This document shows positions 22,395 through 33,550 of a DNA stretch of 64,000 bases, in pieces (positions within the stretch are counted from its first letter, which is position 1; every line of letters starts with the position of its first letter). Under the pieces are notes generated by a model. It did not search any database. It had not been told where the DNA came from and was given only the letters and a program-made list of their open reading frames with translations. A program made the position numbers and the translations under genes. The DNA lies in assembly GCA_958450325.1 (NCBI GenBank), contig OY288243.1:49740878-49804877 (forward strand), given 5' to 3'. The stretch is from Agrostemma githago (lineage: Eukaryota > Streptophyta > Magnoliopsida > Caryophyllales > Caryophyllaceae).

Positions 22395-24138
22395 ATGGGT
22401 ATTGATCACTTGACTGCGATGCTTCAGGCGTGGGCCCAGGATTTTCGAGATGAAGATAAAGTTCAGCTGACTAAAATGGGAATTGTGGCTTTATTCCCCC
22501 TTCAGCGACTTAGGGTAGATTCACATTTCCTTGATGCTTGTTTATCCTTTTGGGATACTACCCACTATGTTTTTGCATTTTCTCGAGGAGAAATGTGTCC
22601 CCTTCCTGAAGAAATTGCAGCTATAGGCGGTTGGTGCCCTAGTCCTCGTCCGGCTATTCCCCCATTTTATCCTGACCCAAGGAGGAGGCTAAGGGATTTT
22701 CTAGGCCTGTCGCATGCTGAGACAGCCCGTATGGTAAAGGGAGACTCAGTTTCCCTATTTGACCTGGTTGACAAATTCATGCACCCAGTTGGCGCAAGAA
22801 TTACTTCTACCCATAGGCGTAGGGCTTTCGCTTTTTGTATGCTACATAGATATGCCTTTGAGGGTCGGATGGATGCCGACTCGTGTTTGGGTGAGATCAG
22901 GCTAATTAGCATAGTTGACCAAATGGAGACAGGTCACAGCCCGGCTTGGCTGATAACTGGGGAGATTATTATGGGTCTTGATGCTAGGAGACTTGACCCG
23001 GATCGACATTGACGGGAGGCATCCGTCTTTTGCAGGTATTTAACCGTTTTTCGAAAAATTGTTCGATTTCCCGAATTTTTCCCCGAAATTTCGAATTTTC
23101 CGAAATTTTCCGGAATTTTGGATTTTTTTTCGAAATTTTTTGGTTTTTTCGAAATTTTTTGAAATTTCCAATTTTCGAAAGTTTTGATTTTTTTCGAATT
23201 TCTTTTTTGGAATTTTCCGAAAATTCGATTTTTCGATTTTTTTTTTTGATTTTTCGAAAGTTTTTGACTTTTCGAAAATTTTGCAGATCTGGTTATCGGA
23301 GCATCTGTCAATCATAGAGCTCCCAGTGAATATATCAAGATATCGTAGCTGTCAGATCGATTCAAGGTCACGACGAATAAGATCAAGTCACCATATAAAT
23401 CGAAAGTATTGGGATGAAGAGCTAACATTCCATGGTGGGCCTTTGATTAGATGGGACGTCATCTGGTGGTTCCTTTCAAGGTTGACGGGGTTAGCTAGGA
23501 GGGACAAGGCCCATTATCTGGTGATCTTGTCTTTGGACTGGACTGTCCATATCTATCCGGACCGTATTCTATGATAGCTCGGTTCGTTTCAGGAGATCCC
23601 TAAGACTGAGGCAATTATTAGCGTTTCGATCCAATTGACGGACGCTATGTGTGCCACGTGGCTACAGCGCTGGTTTACCCGTGTCGTGTGGACTATACCT
23701 CGTCCTTGTCAAACCACTTGGGTTTCCGAATCATATCAAAGATGGACCTCTGAAGAATCAGAAGAGACCCGTAAGACTTTGAAGACTGAAGAGGCACTTG
23801 ACCTGGCCCGTCAAGAGTCGGTAAAAGATAACAGACGGTTCTTTGACAAGGAGGAGACTCCAACTACCTTTGCTGAGCCGGGGTCGGGTTCTAAGTCAAA
23901 AACTAAGACTCAGGCTAATGAGACCGGTGCTAGCGACTTGAAGAGAAGGCTTGGACCGAGACTAGCGTTCCTAGACAGGCTAGGCCCGCGTGATAACGAG
24001 GTGACCGGGGAGTCAAGTTTGAAGAAACGAGCCCGGGTTAAAGACGTTTCCTTGGTGATTAGGGAGCGTTCACCTCCACCTCGACGCCGATGGACCGAAA
24101 AGGAGGCTAAAGGCAAAGGAAAGGGAAAAATGCCCTAA
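22395..24138 (+). pseudogene. Element B: antisense PMD1, best-preserved exon 1
   Basis: Starts at ATG 22395 (MGIDHLTAMLQAWAQ). Exon 1 is open for about 200 codons and shows PMD hallmarks: DACLSFWDTTHYVFAF, CPLPEEIAAIGGW, SLFDLVDKFMHPVG, THRRRAFAFCML and METGHSPAWLITGEII. A frame change near 22990 precedes the donor; the intron is 23036-23286 (GT-AG). Exon 2 starts IWLSEHLSIIELP, holds FHGGPLIRWDVIWWF, has two stops in tandem (TGATAG, near 23573), then continues in frame to a basic tail ending KGKGKGKMP. It lies convergent to integrase. Biochemical role unknown. Confidence 0.8.
23036..23286 (+). repeat. PMD1 intron made of T-CGAA-rich repeats
   Basis: GT-AG intron of 251 bp consisting almost entirely of TTTTCGAAA/TTTCCGAAATTT variants, unlike the ordinary 76-103-bp introns at the same place in A and C. 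Confidence 0.8.
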
Positions 24139-24495
24139 TTTTTTTATTATTTAAGTATTAGTATTATTTATTGATTTTTTCGATTTTTTTATTTCTCCGA
24201 ATTTGTCGGATTTTTTTTGAAATTAATAAAAGAAACTTATTAAAAACCGTTCCTGTTTTCTTTTCTTGATTGCAGTGGTTGTGCCCTTTTGAGGGGCTGC
24301 CTACATATCCATAATAAATGGAATCAAACCAAACGTAGTTCAGACATAATTTGCAATTTTGAAATACATCAAGACTATTGGTTCAAGATGTTTGTAACAG
24401 TAGAATAAGTAATTCTAGCTTTTGACTTGTCTTTAAAAGTTTTGAAAAGAGATGTTTTTTAGTAAACTTTTGCAAACGACATTGAGAAAGGTGGG
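24139..24495. other. Element B spacer between convergent PMD1 and integrase
   Basis: Non-coding; an AT-rich stretch after PMD1, then a block at about 24288-24345 (GGCTGCCTACATATCC, then GGAATCAAACC) that is also in C (44185-44225) and, decayed, in D (54940-54985). It lacks the bulged hairpins found in A, C and D. Confidence 0.6.
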
Positions 24496-25587
24496 CTAAG
24501 GGTAATAGCGCTTCAGCTGGTCCAGGTTAGTTGGGTTGACAAACTCGTTCCCGTCCAGATCCGTTAGCACTACTGCACCACCTGATAGAATCTTCTTTAC
24601 CAGATATGGCCCAGCCCAGTTAGGTTTGAATTTTCCCCTTGGGTCTACTGGTAATAAAGCTCGAACAGACTTGAGGACCAAATCTCCTTCTTTGATGTTT
24701 CTGGGCCTTACCCTTTTGTTGAAAGCCCGTTGGATCCTCTTCTGATAGATTTGTATATTATTGAGGGCACGAGATCGTCGTTCGTCTAAAAGGACTAGCG
24801 AGTCATATCGTGCTCGAACCCAATCGGCTTCGGGTACTTGACTTTCGAGTAGGATTCTGAGCGATGGTACCACCAACTCAACAGGTTGGACTGCTTCCAT
24901 GCCGTATGTAAGGTAATACGGTGTTGCCCCGGTCGCAGTAGGAATCGAGGTTCCATATCCCCAGAGTGCAAATGGTATTTTGTCGGGCCAATCCCGGTAA
25001 TTATCAGCCATCTTTTTGAGTATGGTGACAATTGTTTTATTAGCTGCTTCTACCGCTCCATTGGTTTGGGGTCGGTAGGGTGAAGATGTATGCCTTTGAA
25101 TCTTGTACTTGGTCAGCAAGGCTGCTGTTTCGGCTTGAAAATGGGTCCCGTGGTAACTGATGAACTTATGAGGGATCCCATACCGACATATTATCTTATT
25201 TTGGATGAACTTGGCAACATGGCTTGCGTTGAGAATACGGTAGGATTCGGCTTCGGCCCATTTGGTGAAATAGTCGGTTGCTACCAGAATGAAGCAGTGT
25301 CCTCCAGTTCCCGAGGGGTTTATCTTCCCAATTATGTCGATTCCCCATGTTGAAAATGACCATGGTGATGTCATGGTGTATAGCAAGGATTGTGGCATAT
25401 GTTGTACATTGGCAAAAATTTGACAATTATGGCAATGTCTAACATATAGCTGACAGTCGGTTTTCATGCTATTCCAGTAATATCCGAGCCTCATGATTTT
25501 CCGGACTAACATCTGGGCATTCATGTGTGGGCCGCACTCGTCATCATGTACCTCAGCCATAACTCTTTCAGCGTTGGCTTTATCCAC
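24496..25587 (-). pseudogene. pol: Element B integrase
   Basis: Full-length Tat integrase in the same frame as the upstream RT. Counting from Met at 25587: zinc-binding region with HDDECGPH (14-21) and CHNC (52-55); catalytic Asp 84 in WGIDIIG; Glu 180 in NGAVEAANK, 35 residues after position 145. Position 145 should be Asp (SDxGTHF, as in A) but is Tyr (SYHGTHF). The C-terminal part has KFKPNWAGPYLVKKIL and ends LDQLKRYYP. Confidence 0.93.
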
Positions 25588-25683
25588 ACATCGAAGGAGA
25601 GCCCCCTGTGCTGTCTTTTTGTAGAGTTGCCCATCGTCGGTGCGGATGAACTGGGTTGCCAGTCTTCGCAGGGCCTTTTTGGC

Positions 25684-27822
25684 TCAGTTGTCAGCTCTGG
25701 GTCGATATTCTCCGGTTGCTAGGTATATCAACACAGCCTGATACCATGGCTCGGGATCAGGTATCTCGATTTCTTCGATGTCATGAATATGTGCTGGCTC
25801 GGATCGTCTTTCGACACAGATTGGCATACTGCTCATATGATCGGGAATATTTAGCAAGGATGCCAGTTTTGAGAGTGCATCTGCGAATTGATTTTCTTCC
25901 CGGGGTAGGTATATATATTCTACCTTGTGTAACTGTTTCTCGAGATCCCTTACTCGCACCTGGTAGGCCACGAGATTAGCATTTCGAGTTTTCCATTTTT
26001 GGAGTGCTTGATTAATGACCAGAGATGAATCACCGTGTACTCGGAGGTTCGTGACCCCTAAGTCGGCGGCGGCTTGTAGCCCGTGGATACATGCTTCATA
26101 CTCAGCGGCATTATTGGTGACGTCAAAGTCTAATTTGATAGACACGGGAGTATGTTCCCCTCTTGGCGAGATTAAGAGAATTCCGACTCCAAATCCTCGG
26201 AAATTGGATGCCCCATCAAAATACAAGTCCCACGCTTCGGTGTCAGTGTGGAAAATGTCCTCATCCGGGAAGGACCAAGTGTCGGTGTGTCCTTCTTCGG
26301 TTACGGGACTGTCAGCGAGAAACTCGGCTACTATTCGTCCTTTGATGGCTTTCAATGGTACGAACTTTAAATCAAATTCTGCCAACATCAGGGTCCATCT
26401 TGATATCCTGCCGTTGAAGATGGGCTTTTCGAAGAGATATTTGATTGGATCCATTCTGGATAATACCTGTACCTCGTAACTGAGCATGTAATGTCGGAGC
26501 TTCGTAGTGGCCCAGACTAAAGCTAAGCACGTCTTTTCGAGCATGGTGTATTTACACTCGTACTCTAAAAACTTCTTGCTGATGTAGTATATGGCTCGTT
26601 CTTCGAAATTGACCGTTTGAGCCAGCATAGCCCCCATGGTTGTCTCTGTCGTGGTTAGGTATAGTGACAAAGGCAAACCGTGCTGAGGTGGCATTAGGAC
26701 CGGTGGTGAGGCCAAAATTTCTTTGATTCTATCGAAGGCTGCTTGACATTTGTCGTCCCATAGTAACCGTTCTCCTATTTTAAGCTTCTTAAAGATCGGT
26801 TCACACACCATGGTCAGCTTTGAAATGAACCTGCTAATGTATTGAACTTTTCCGAGAAACCCTCTTATCTCCTTTTCGGTTTTAGGGGGCTGCATCTCGG
26901 TGATGGCCTTGATTTTGGCTGGATCGACTTCGATACCACGTTGGCTAACGATAAGACCCAGTAATTTGCCAGATGTTACCCCGAAACTGCATTTCTGAGG
27001 GTTTAGCCTCATGTTGTATTTGCGTAATCGGGTGAAGAATTTTCTCAGGGCGGTGATGTGACCGTCCCTGTCTTTAGATTTGACGATCATGTCGTCCACG
27101 TAGACTTCCACTTCTTTATGCATCATGTCATGTAATAAAGTTGTGGCGGTTCGTTGATAGGTGGCCCCGGCATTGATGAGACCAAATGGCATAACAGTAT
27201 AGCAATAAGTACCCCAAGGTGTAATGAAGGTGGTCTTATCCATATCTTCTTCTGCCATTTTTATCTGGTTATATCCCGCATACCCGTCCATAAATGATTG
27301 AAGGGCATGATCAGCTGTGTTATCCACCAGTATATCGATGTGTGGCAACGGGAAATCGTCTTTCGGGCTCGCCTTGTTAAGATCCCGAAAGTCTACACAG
27401 ACACGAACCTTACCATCCTTTTTAGGGACTGGTACAATGTTTACAACCCAATCTGGATACTCGAAGACTCGTATGAATCCAGCTTTGAATTGTTTGTCGA
27501 CTTCCTCCTTGACCTTGAGGGACCATTCGGGCCTCATGCGTCGGAGTTTTTGTTTAACCGGCTTGAACCCTTCCTTGATCGGTGAATGGTGCTCGGCTAT
27601 TTCGCGATCAATCCCCGGCATGTCCTTGTAGGACCATGCGAAGATGTCTTTGAATTCTTGAAGGAGAACTATGAATTGTTGTTTCTCCTCGGGATCTAAG
27701 GATAATCCTATCTTAAGCATCTGAGGTTCTAAGGTTGTCCCCACGTTGATAGATTCAGTTTCTTCAATTACCGGATTGCGAGATTCCCTTTGCTCTAGTT
27801 GCTCGATCAGATGCGGTGGCAA
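25684..27822 (-). pseudogene. pol: Element B reverse transcriptase and two RNase H domains
   Basis: From residue 1 at 27822: RT with KVRVCVDFRDLNKA (about 138-151), FMDGYAGYNQ (Asp 179) and YVDD (241-244), all conserved; connection/first RNase H (about 388-465), which lacks the first catalytic Asp (LTTTETTMGA); then an archaeal-type RNase H (about 533-652) with Asp 536 in FDGAS, Glu 574/577, Asp 598 in GDSS and Asp 648 in FADALS. Two RNase H domains with a decayed first one are typical of the Tat lineage. A single TGA (25684-25686, probably a former CGA) separates it from integrase. The frame stays open to about 27915, where LTR-derived DNA is joined. Protease and gag are absent. Confidence 0.93.
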
Positions 27823-27829
27823 GGATACC

Positions 27830-29416
27830 TGTCCGGCGAGTCGCGTGTCGGTCTGTTTTCGAAGACGATTTTTTGGGAATTTTCGGTTAAATTGCGTACG
27901 AATATTGCATAATTCGTACTCGATTTAATATTCTCGATATTGGTTATATTCGATAGTTGACTACGAAATCAATATCAAATATTTGGAATAGTGTTAGAAA
28001 AGATATAAATTTTAGAAATCGTGTCGTAGAATAAATAATAATAAACGAACGAAAAACCAAAAAAAAGGTCTCGGGTTTCAGGCCCGTGCGCGAGTCGCCT
28101 GGGCATGGCGCGACTCGCGTGCGGGTCTGCCCGTTTTTATTATTTTTTGTCGAAAACCGTTAAATTTTATAAATCGCGTACATATATGGATTAATTCATA
28201 CCCGATTCATATTTTTGACATTCGTCGTATTCAATATTCGATTATGAAATCGATATCGAATAGTCGGAAGGATTTTTAGAAAAGGTTTTGAAAAAAGTTT
28301 GTTTTGAACGAAAAGTTTAAAAAAAAAAATTTTGAAAAAAAATGTAACGATATCGTCGAAATCTTAATATAATTCTTTTCGATACAATATTCGATTATAT
28401 AGAATCGATATCATATTTTTGAGAATGTTCGATATATGAAAATAGTTTTTTAATAATATTGATATTAGAAAATAAAAAGACCGACGAAAGACCCGTAATA
28501 ATAAAAAAAACGAGAAGAAGAAGAGAGAAGAAGGAGAAGCGGGTTTGATTCACACCCTCAACCTACATGCTTTGTTTTCTCGGGATAAGGCTCGTCGGAA
28601 AGTGGCTTGGACTTAGGAGCATCGAGATGATGAGGATGAGTTTGGGGTGTCGGTTTGGACGAGTGGTTGGACGTCGGGTTTAACGTGTGGTCGGGGTTTC
28701 GAGGCTTCGGAAAGGTGTCGGGATTTGCTTGCTATTGAGGATGTATGAAAATAATTGTGTGTCTCGGTTTTTTCTGACGTTGTGATGTCGTTGTGTTCTG
28801 ATCCTCTAAAGTGTTGTATGCAAGGGGCTATTTATAGGGAGTTCCGGACCTTGGCTTAGAATAGTTTGAATACCGTTTAGGATAGGAAACGTAGAAGTTT
28901 GAGAGGCATGAGAATTCCTCTTTCTTGGCAAAGAAGAAAGGTATCTCGGCTGGTTGTATACTGCTTGGCCTAGTATTCGCACTCGGTCGAGTGTTTGAAT
29001 CGGTCTTCGAATAGGATTCCTACTTGAGATCGAATTCTACTTTAAACGGAATTGTTTATTATTTTGTGAAGCTGATTTTTGTAGAGTTTGGGTAAGAATC
29101 AGCCGTGTGAGGTGTCACGGCTGACTCACGTGTCTCGGGAAAATCTTTGACCGGGTTTCGACTCGGTCGCTAAAAGACGGTTTTACCCCTGGTGTCGAAT
29201 TCGACCCAAATTAGTGTTATTTGACTCAAAACGACCCACTGGGCCTGGATTTGAGGTTGGTTTTGTAAGATTTGTACTCCTTAATAAGTCTAAACCAAAT
29301 GTCCATGATTTCAAGCCCATATCCGAGTCTATCAAAGCACGTTTACGTCCAATCATCATCGGGTGTTTAGCGGGAACTACTATAGACACCTGGCGGTCAA
29401 AATGTGGGTGTCTACA
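27830..29416 (-). repeat. Element B 5' LTR remnant (U3-R part)
   Basis: Minus-strand LTR from TGTAGACACCC at 29416. It shares with C the text CATCGGGTGTTT and GTGGGTGTCTACA at the end. TATAAATA is at 28836-28829. A GC inverted repeat (about 28078-28130: CAGGCCCGTGCGCGAGTCGC ... GCGACTCGCGTGCGGG) lies downstream of the promoter. The U5 end is absent: the LTR runs into RT near 27830-27915. Confidence 0.75.
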
Positions 29417-29814
29417 ATAAGACTACAAAATTAAAATAATGAAAACCGTAAAATTTATTTTTAAAAAGAAATTTGTGAGACGGTAGGTAAAATAGATAGT
29501 AATTAGTATTATGAGACAATAGTTATAAGAAATTATTATTTTAAGAATTCGATAAATTATTAAATTTTTACGAGAAGAGAAAAGTTAAAACGACAGGTCA
29601 ATATTAAAAATATATTTTCGAGTTTTAAACTTTATTTAACGAAAGATAAAGTTTTTAATAATTCAATAAATTAATTCTCAAGTTTTTAATACGGAATAAT
29701 TTTTAATTTAAAGAAAATAAAATATTTATTCACGAAAATAATTTTCAAACATTAAACTTGGTTTAAATAAATGTTTAAAATTTTAACTCTATTTGAAAAA
29801 TACGGGGTATTACA
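29417..29814 (-). repeat. Solo LTR with TGTAAC ends, right part
   Basis: Continuation of the LTR begun at 14562, after element B. It starts with B's second TSD copy ATAAG (29417-29421) and is AT-rich and non-coding. Confidence 0.75.
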
Positions 29815-29910
29815 CTTAAAACAACATAATCACCTTCCTTGTCCTTACTATTTGTTTGAGTTAGTAGTGGATAAAAATTGTAATTTGGAGGCTCACGACT
29901 AGTCTAGCCA
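29815..29910 (+). repeat. Athila 3' LTR, right part
   Basis: Starts with the second TSD copy CTTAA (29815-29819), then continues the LTR to CTAGCCA at 29910. Compared with the 5' LTR it lacks about 19 bp near 29840. GCTAC (29911-29915) is the right TSD of the Athila element. Confidence 0.93.
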
Positions 29911-29915
29911 GCTAC

Positions 29916-30414
29916 CCCACCTAGGCATGTTGTAGCCCTTCACGACATTGTCAATATGCGTCTGTAGCCGTACACGGCATTGTAATTAAAGCATAAAAAG
30001 TGGTCCAACATTTTTCTTTCGCTTTGTACATAAGCGTCGTAGTCCCGAGACAATTACACTCGTCTCCAGCATCGCACACGCACTCGGTCAAAATGTTTTA
30101 GCTACAAAACACTTTATTCATATTTCGCACATCTCGAGTCAAACATTTTAATCGACATACTACTTGATCCAATTCTCGGCTCAAACTAAGACATTTTAAG
30201 CATCCCGAAAGACATTTTATCGCTCCTATGCAATCCTAACGCAATTAAAACATCTTAAATCAAGATTAAACCGTGAACAAATCAAACTTGAAGTGTTTAC
30301 GTGTTATCTAAGTTACCGTTTCGAATTGAAAACACAGTAAAATAAGCCAATCAAAGCACCGAAGTTTAAAATATACAAAACATACAAAATCTAAATACAA
30401 ATCGGGTTTACAAA
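29916..30414 (-). other. Element A spacer between PMD1 and PMD2
   Basis: Non-coding. It matches the 41025-41530 spacer of C on the opposite strand (for example GGCATGTTGTAG and the CTCGGTC / AAAATGTTTT texts). This confirms that the DNA left and right of the Athila insertion is one element. Confidence 0.7.
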
Positions 30415-33021
30415 CTAGGGAGGACCCTTAGAGGTTGCAGCTATAGCTAGTACAAGCTCACCAATATTATCATCCAAACCTAGATCCTCCAGATCAAAAG
30501 TAGGAGACTCAGTACTACCTATACTTGCCAGCATATCCACGGTAGCCGTCTCCGTATTAGAAACCCCTCTAGAAGGATCAACATCCTCGATAACACCAGT
30601 AGCCTAACCCACAGCCTCAGCCCTAGCTTCACCTTGCGCCGAGGTCTCACCTCGAGATCGAGCCAACTGCTTCTTAACTTCAGCAATCTCATTGTCTTGA
30701 GATTGCAAAGTTTGTAGCATGCTGACATTGGCTGCCTCGAGCTCGGCCACCCGCAACTCCAACTGCACTACCATGTCCAAGACATCCTGCAAACATAACT
30801 ACCCCTTAGGAAAAGACACAACTAGCCTAGAAACCACCAATAGGAAGACACTACTTACCGATCGAGGTCCCGACGTGTCGCGAGATGAGGCAGAAGCCCT
30901 TCCCAATATGTAAGCCCGGAAGTAGTAGGTAGCCTGCCATAACCGCTGATGGGAAGCTGAAGAAACCTGAACAACAAAGCCAAATAAGTTAGCCAACAAG
31001 GTCTAACCTTCAAAACCGAACTTAAGGCAAAATTCTGAAACTTACCCGGTACACCCGATCACACCACTCCATCCCGGCCTCAATCTCCTCCGCAGAATAA
31101 AGAGGAAGAGGCTCAGTAAAGGCCACCCCGACCGCATCCACCCTAAGTAGCGTCAAAGAGTAGTCTTGGTCTGAGCCAACCTCCATTCAACCCCAGCCGG
31201 AAACCTAGCCGGGCGAACTGGCACCGTCTTAGGTGTCAAGCGCGTAAAATAGGAGTAGATTCAAGCCTGTAAAAGCCAGGGTACTATCAGCAAAACAAGA
31301 CCAAACCAAGCAAAACCCCAAAACCAAATGCAAATTTAAATAACCAACCTCTAGCACGAGACCTTGACCCACGATGGTTATGGCAGAACCAGAGTCCACT
31401 CTCTGCAGTCTCACCATGACCTGTAGTCAGCGGGTCTTCTCTGCAAAAGCTGCGGTCACCCAGTCAAAACGTCCCAGCTGACCCAAATCAACCAGGAAAG
31501 GCAAAATCCTAGTGCTTAACCTCTCGCCCTTATCCAAGAAGTGGGTCGACCCTAGGAAGTACCACAATTACAAATCGGCATCGTGCACTACCGTGTTGGG
31601 CACTCGACCCTCTAAGACCACCACCCTCTCGAAGTGGTCGGTGATGTATGAACTAACTAAAGCATGAGGCGTACTATAAGTCGAGGGCTCTAAACAGTCC
31701 CCGATCCAGCCCCTAACCTCCGCACTATCTAACCTTGGGCCCTCCGAAGCCCACCTAATCGACTCGGGACCCCAAGGCAGTCCCGTGATAACCCTAAAAT
31801 CCTCTTATATCATGAAAGCGATCTATCATCACCCTAACCACCATCAAGTTGCACTTAGTCCTGCCACCGATCAACCGGACCCAATGTCCGACTAAGGGAC
31901 CCAAAGCCGTCCCCATAACTATCTTCTTAGCCTCGGGGCTAAGCTTCTAAGCATAAATAGCTAAGCACGTCGTGAAGCCTGAGATGGTCCTCATCGGACT
32001 TGAGGGCTGCAAACCGTGACTATACAAGTATAAGTAAACAAAACCAGCACAAATCAAAGTCAAAGCATGAGCCAATAATAGAAATCGAGGCACTCACCTT
32101 ACCGTTTACAGTACGGCTGGACATGTGCAAGTCTGGGCGGAGCAGCAATTGCCGACCGTCCCAATCGCGAGCGCAAACGGGATGCTTGTAAGTACCCTTC
32201 TCGTCCTCGTCAGCGGGCCCGGGGACATGTTTCCTCCTAGCCACTATAACGAGTAAGGCACGCCTTGTGACCCAATCAAAACTAGCCTCGTCCACGGCCT
32301 CAAGCTCGAGGCGAAGCGAAGGAGCATTCTATCGCTTCTCGCGGTCAACCCGGGGAGTAAATGAAACAGACCTAGAAGCCTCACCATTAGTAACACTTGT
32401 AGAGACTCTCTCGGGATGTCCTGTACCCTTTCAATCTGCAAAACAAAATAAAAGTGCACCTTGGGTCAGGTCAAGGCGACCCAAACAGGTCAAAATAAGC
32501 TCAAAATTTTGGAAAGCAATATCAACATTCCGAAAGACCCACTAGCACCCATTTTTGACCCCGGTCAAAATAAAAGTGATCTCGGGAAAATCCGGCATCA
32601 TTACGGTATCATTTGGTCCGTCGTAGGTGTCACAAACTCGCACAGAATCACCTAGAGTGCATTCCGACTCACGAACATCGACATGTCAGCTACCCATAAC
32701 ACCAGAGACAATAATTTTGCAAGATTATAAGAGTCAAGTACGGGAATAAACGGGAAATCAACCCCTAAACCCTAGCATCTCGATTTTCACCCATGGGAAG
32801 CCATTAAAAAATCTCCAAGCTTTCACCTCAAGCAAAAAACTACACTATCAAGCTCTACCCTACCCTAATTCAACAAAGGAATCAAGAGCGAGCATCGAAA
32901 CATAGCAAAACCAAAACACCCAAATTGATTTCTAGGGTTTAAACAAAATCGACCAAAAACTGCAACAATTAACCACAAATCCCTATTAGGTGAGTAAGGA
33001 ACACTTACCCGGAGTCGACAT
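30415..33021 (-). pseudogene. Element A: antisense PMD2, intron-containing, decayed
   Basis: Counterpart of PMD2 in C. Tiny first exon: ATG at 33021, ATGTCGACTCCGG then donor GTAAGT, identical to C. Exon 2 has VTRRALLVIVARRKHVPGPA, CARDWDGRQLLLRPDLHMSS and a donor near 32094. Later exons show RLWQATYYFR, DTSGPRS with donor GTAAGT (near 30855), and a coiled-coil last exon (DVLDMVVQLELRVAELEA). The gene ends at TAG 30417-30415. Deletions and stops occur in the PMD core, and the part matching C exon 5 seems to be missing. Confidence 0.7.
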
Positions 33022-33346
33022 AATCGAGTATGATGGAAATCGTGTCGGGAATCAGTTGATCGAGTCGAAGGTGCGAGTTTGAGGCGAAGAAGGGTGGATG
33101 TCCGATTTTTGGGATGAATAAACCATTCCCCCTTTCAATCGCGACCTTTAAACAAAACCAGAGAGCAAAACCCAAACCGCCTCAGCGGGAGCAGCCGATT
33201 TCCGTATCTCAGTGGAGCGGGCGACTGAGTATTAAGTCGCCGGGGGCTAGGCACCTCACTTTCAAGTCGCTCTGAAATGCACCCTCGAACTTGCAGTCCA
33301 ACATGAAAACCAAGATAATCTAAACGTAATTCTCAATACCCGTGAG
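33022..33346 (-). promoter_or_regulatory. Element A PMD2 5' flank
   Basis: Upstream DNA of PMD2 with GC-rich imperfect repeats at 33178-33270 (CGCCTCAGCGGG, GGAGCGGGCGACTGAG, AAGTCGCCGGGGG). I see no convincing TATA box. GTGAG at 33342-33346 is probably the left TSD of the solo LTR that follows. Confidence 0.45.
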
Positions 33347-33550
33347 TGATGCGCTCCCATCTAGGATCGGTCGTTAGCAATAGATAGGGGATCAAACAAT
33401 ATTTATATGACTCGCAAATAACACAAAAACAAATAAATGTAGTCGTGCTAAGTCGGGGTCGGTCCACAGGGATGGCGATGAGAAAATCGAGTAAGAGCGA
33501 TGCGTTTGGGGTCTTAATGGGGGGTTTTGAGTCGAGTCAAAACTAAGATG
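33347..33550 (-). repeat. Solo LTR with TGAT ends, U5 end
   Basis: Starts TGATGCGCTCCC (plus-strand reading) and is cut at 33550 by element C; AGATG (33546-33550) is the left TSD of C. It holds the U5-type text GGGGTCGGTCCACAGGGATG. Continues at 50447. Confidence 0.65.

Larger units (their letters stand above)
16922..29416 (-). mobile_element. Tat-lineage element B, nearly intact RT-integrase, ends deleted
   Basis: TGTGGACAT at 16922 and GGTGTCTACA at 29407-29416 are the LTR ends, flanked by a perfect TSD ATAAG (16917-16921 and 29417-29421). On the minus strand: U3-R part of the 5' LTR, RT, RNase H domains, integrase, then PMD1 on the plus strand, an Athila-like insertion and the U5 part of the 3' LTR with Cassandra in it. 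Primer binding site, gag and protease are missing, as is the U3-R part of the 3' LTR. Confidence 0.85.
3474..29910 (+). mobile_element. Athila-type Ty3/gypsy retrotransposon, complete ends, nested
   Basis: The element begins TGATTAGTC at 3474 and ends CTAGCCA at 29910, flanked by a perfect 5-bp TSD GCTAC (3469-3473 and 29911-29915). Order: 5' LTR, primer binding site, gag, protease, RT, RNase H, integrase, Athila ORF/env-like region, 3' UTR, polypurine tract, 3' LTR. A 15.3-kb insertion (14562-29814) splits the 3' LTR. The gag-pol frame has no frameshift but six stops. It lies in element A between PMD1 and PMD2. Confidence 0.93.

Noticed and set aside
23040..23315. Lys/Phe-rich frames on both strands
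   Set aside because: Produced by the T-CGAA repeats of the PMD1 intron.
29183..29420. Short frames near the right end of element B
   Set aside because: They lie in LTR DNA, have no homologue, and the region is explained by the LTR end and TSD.
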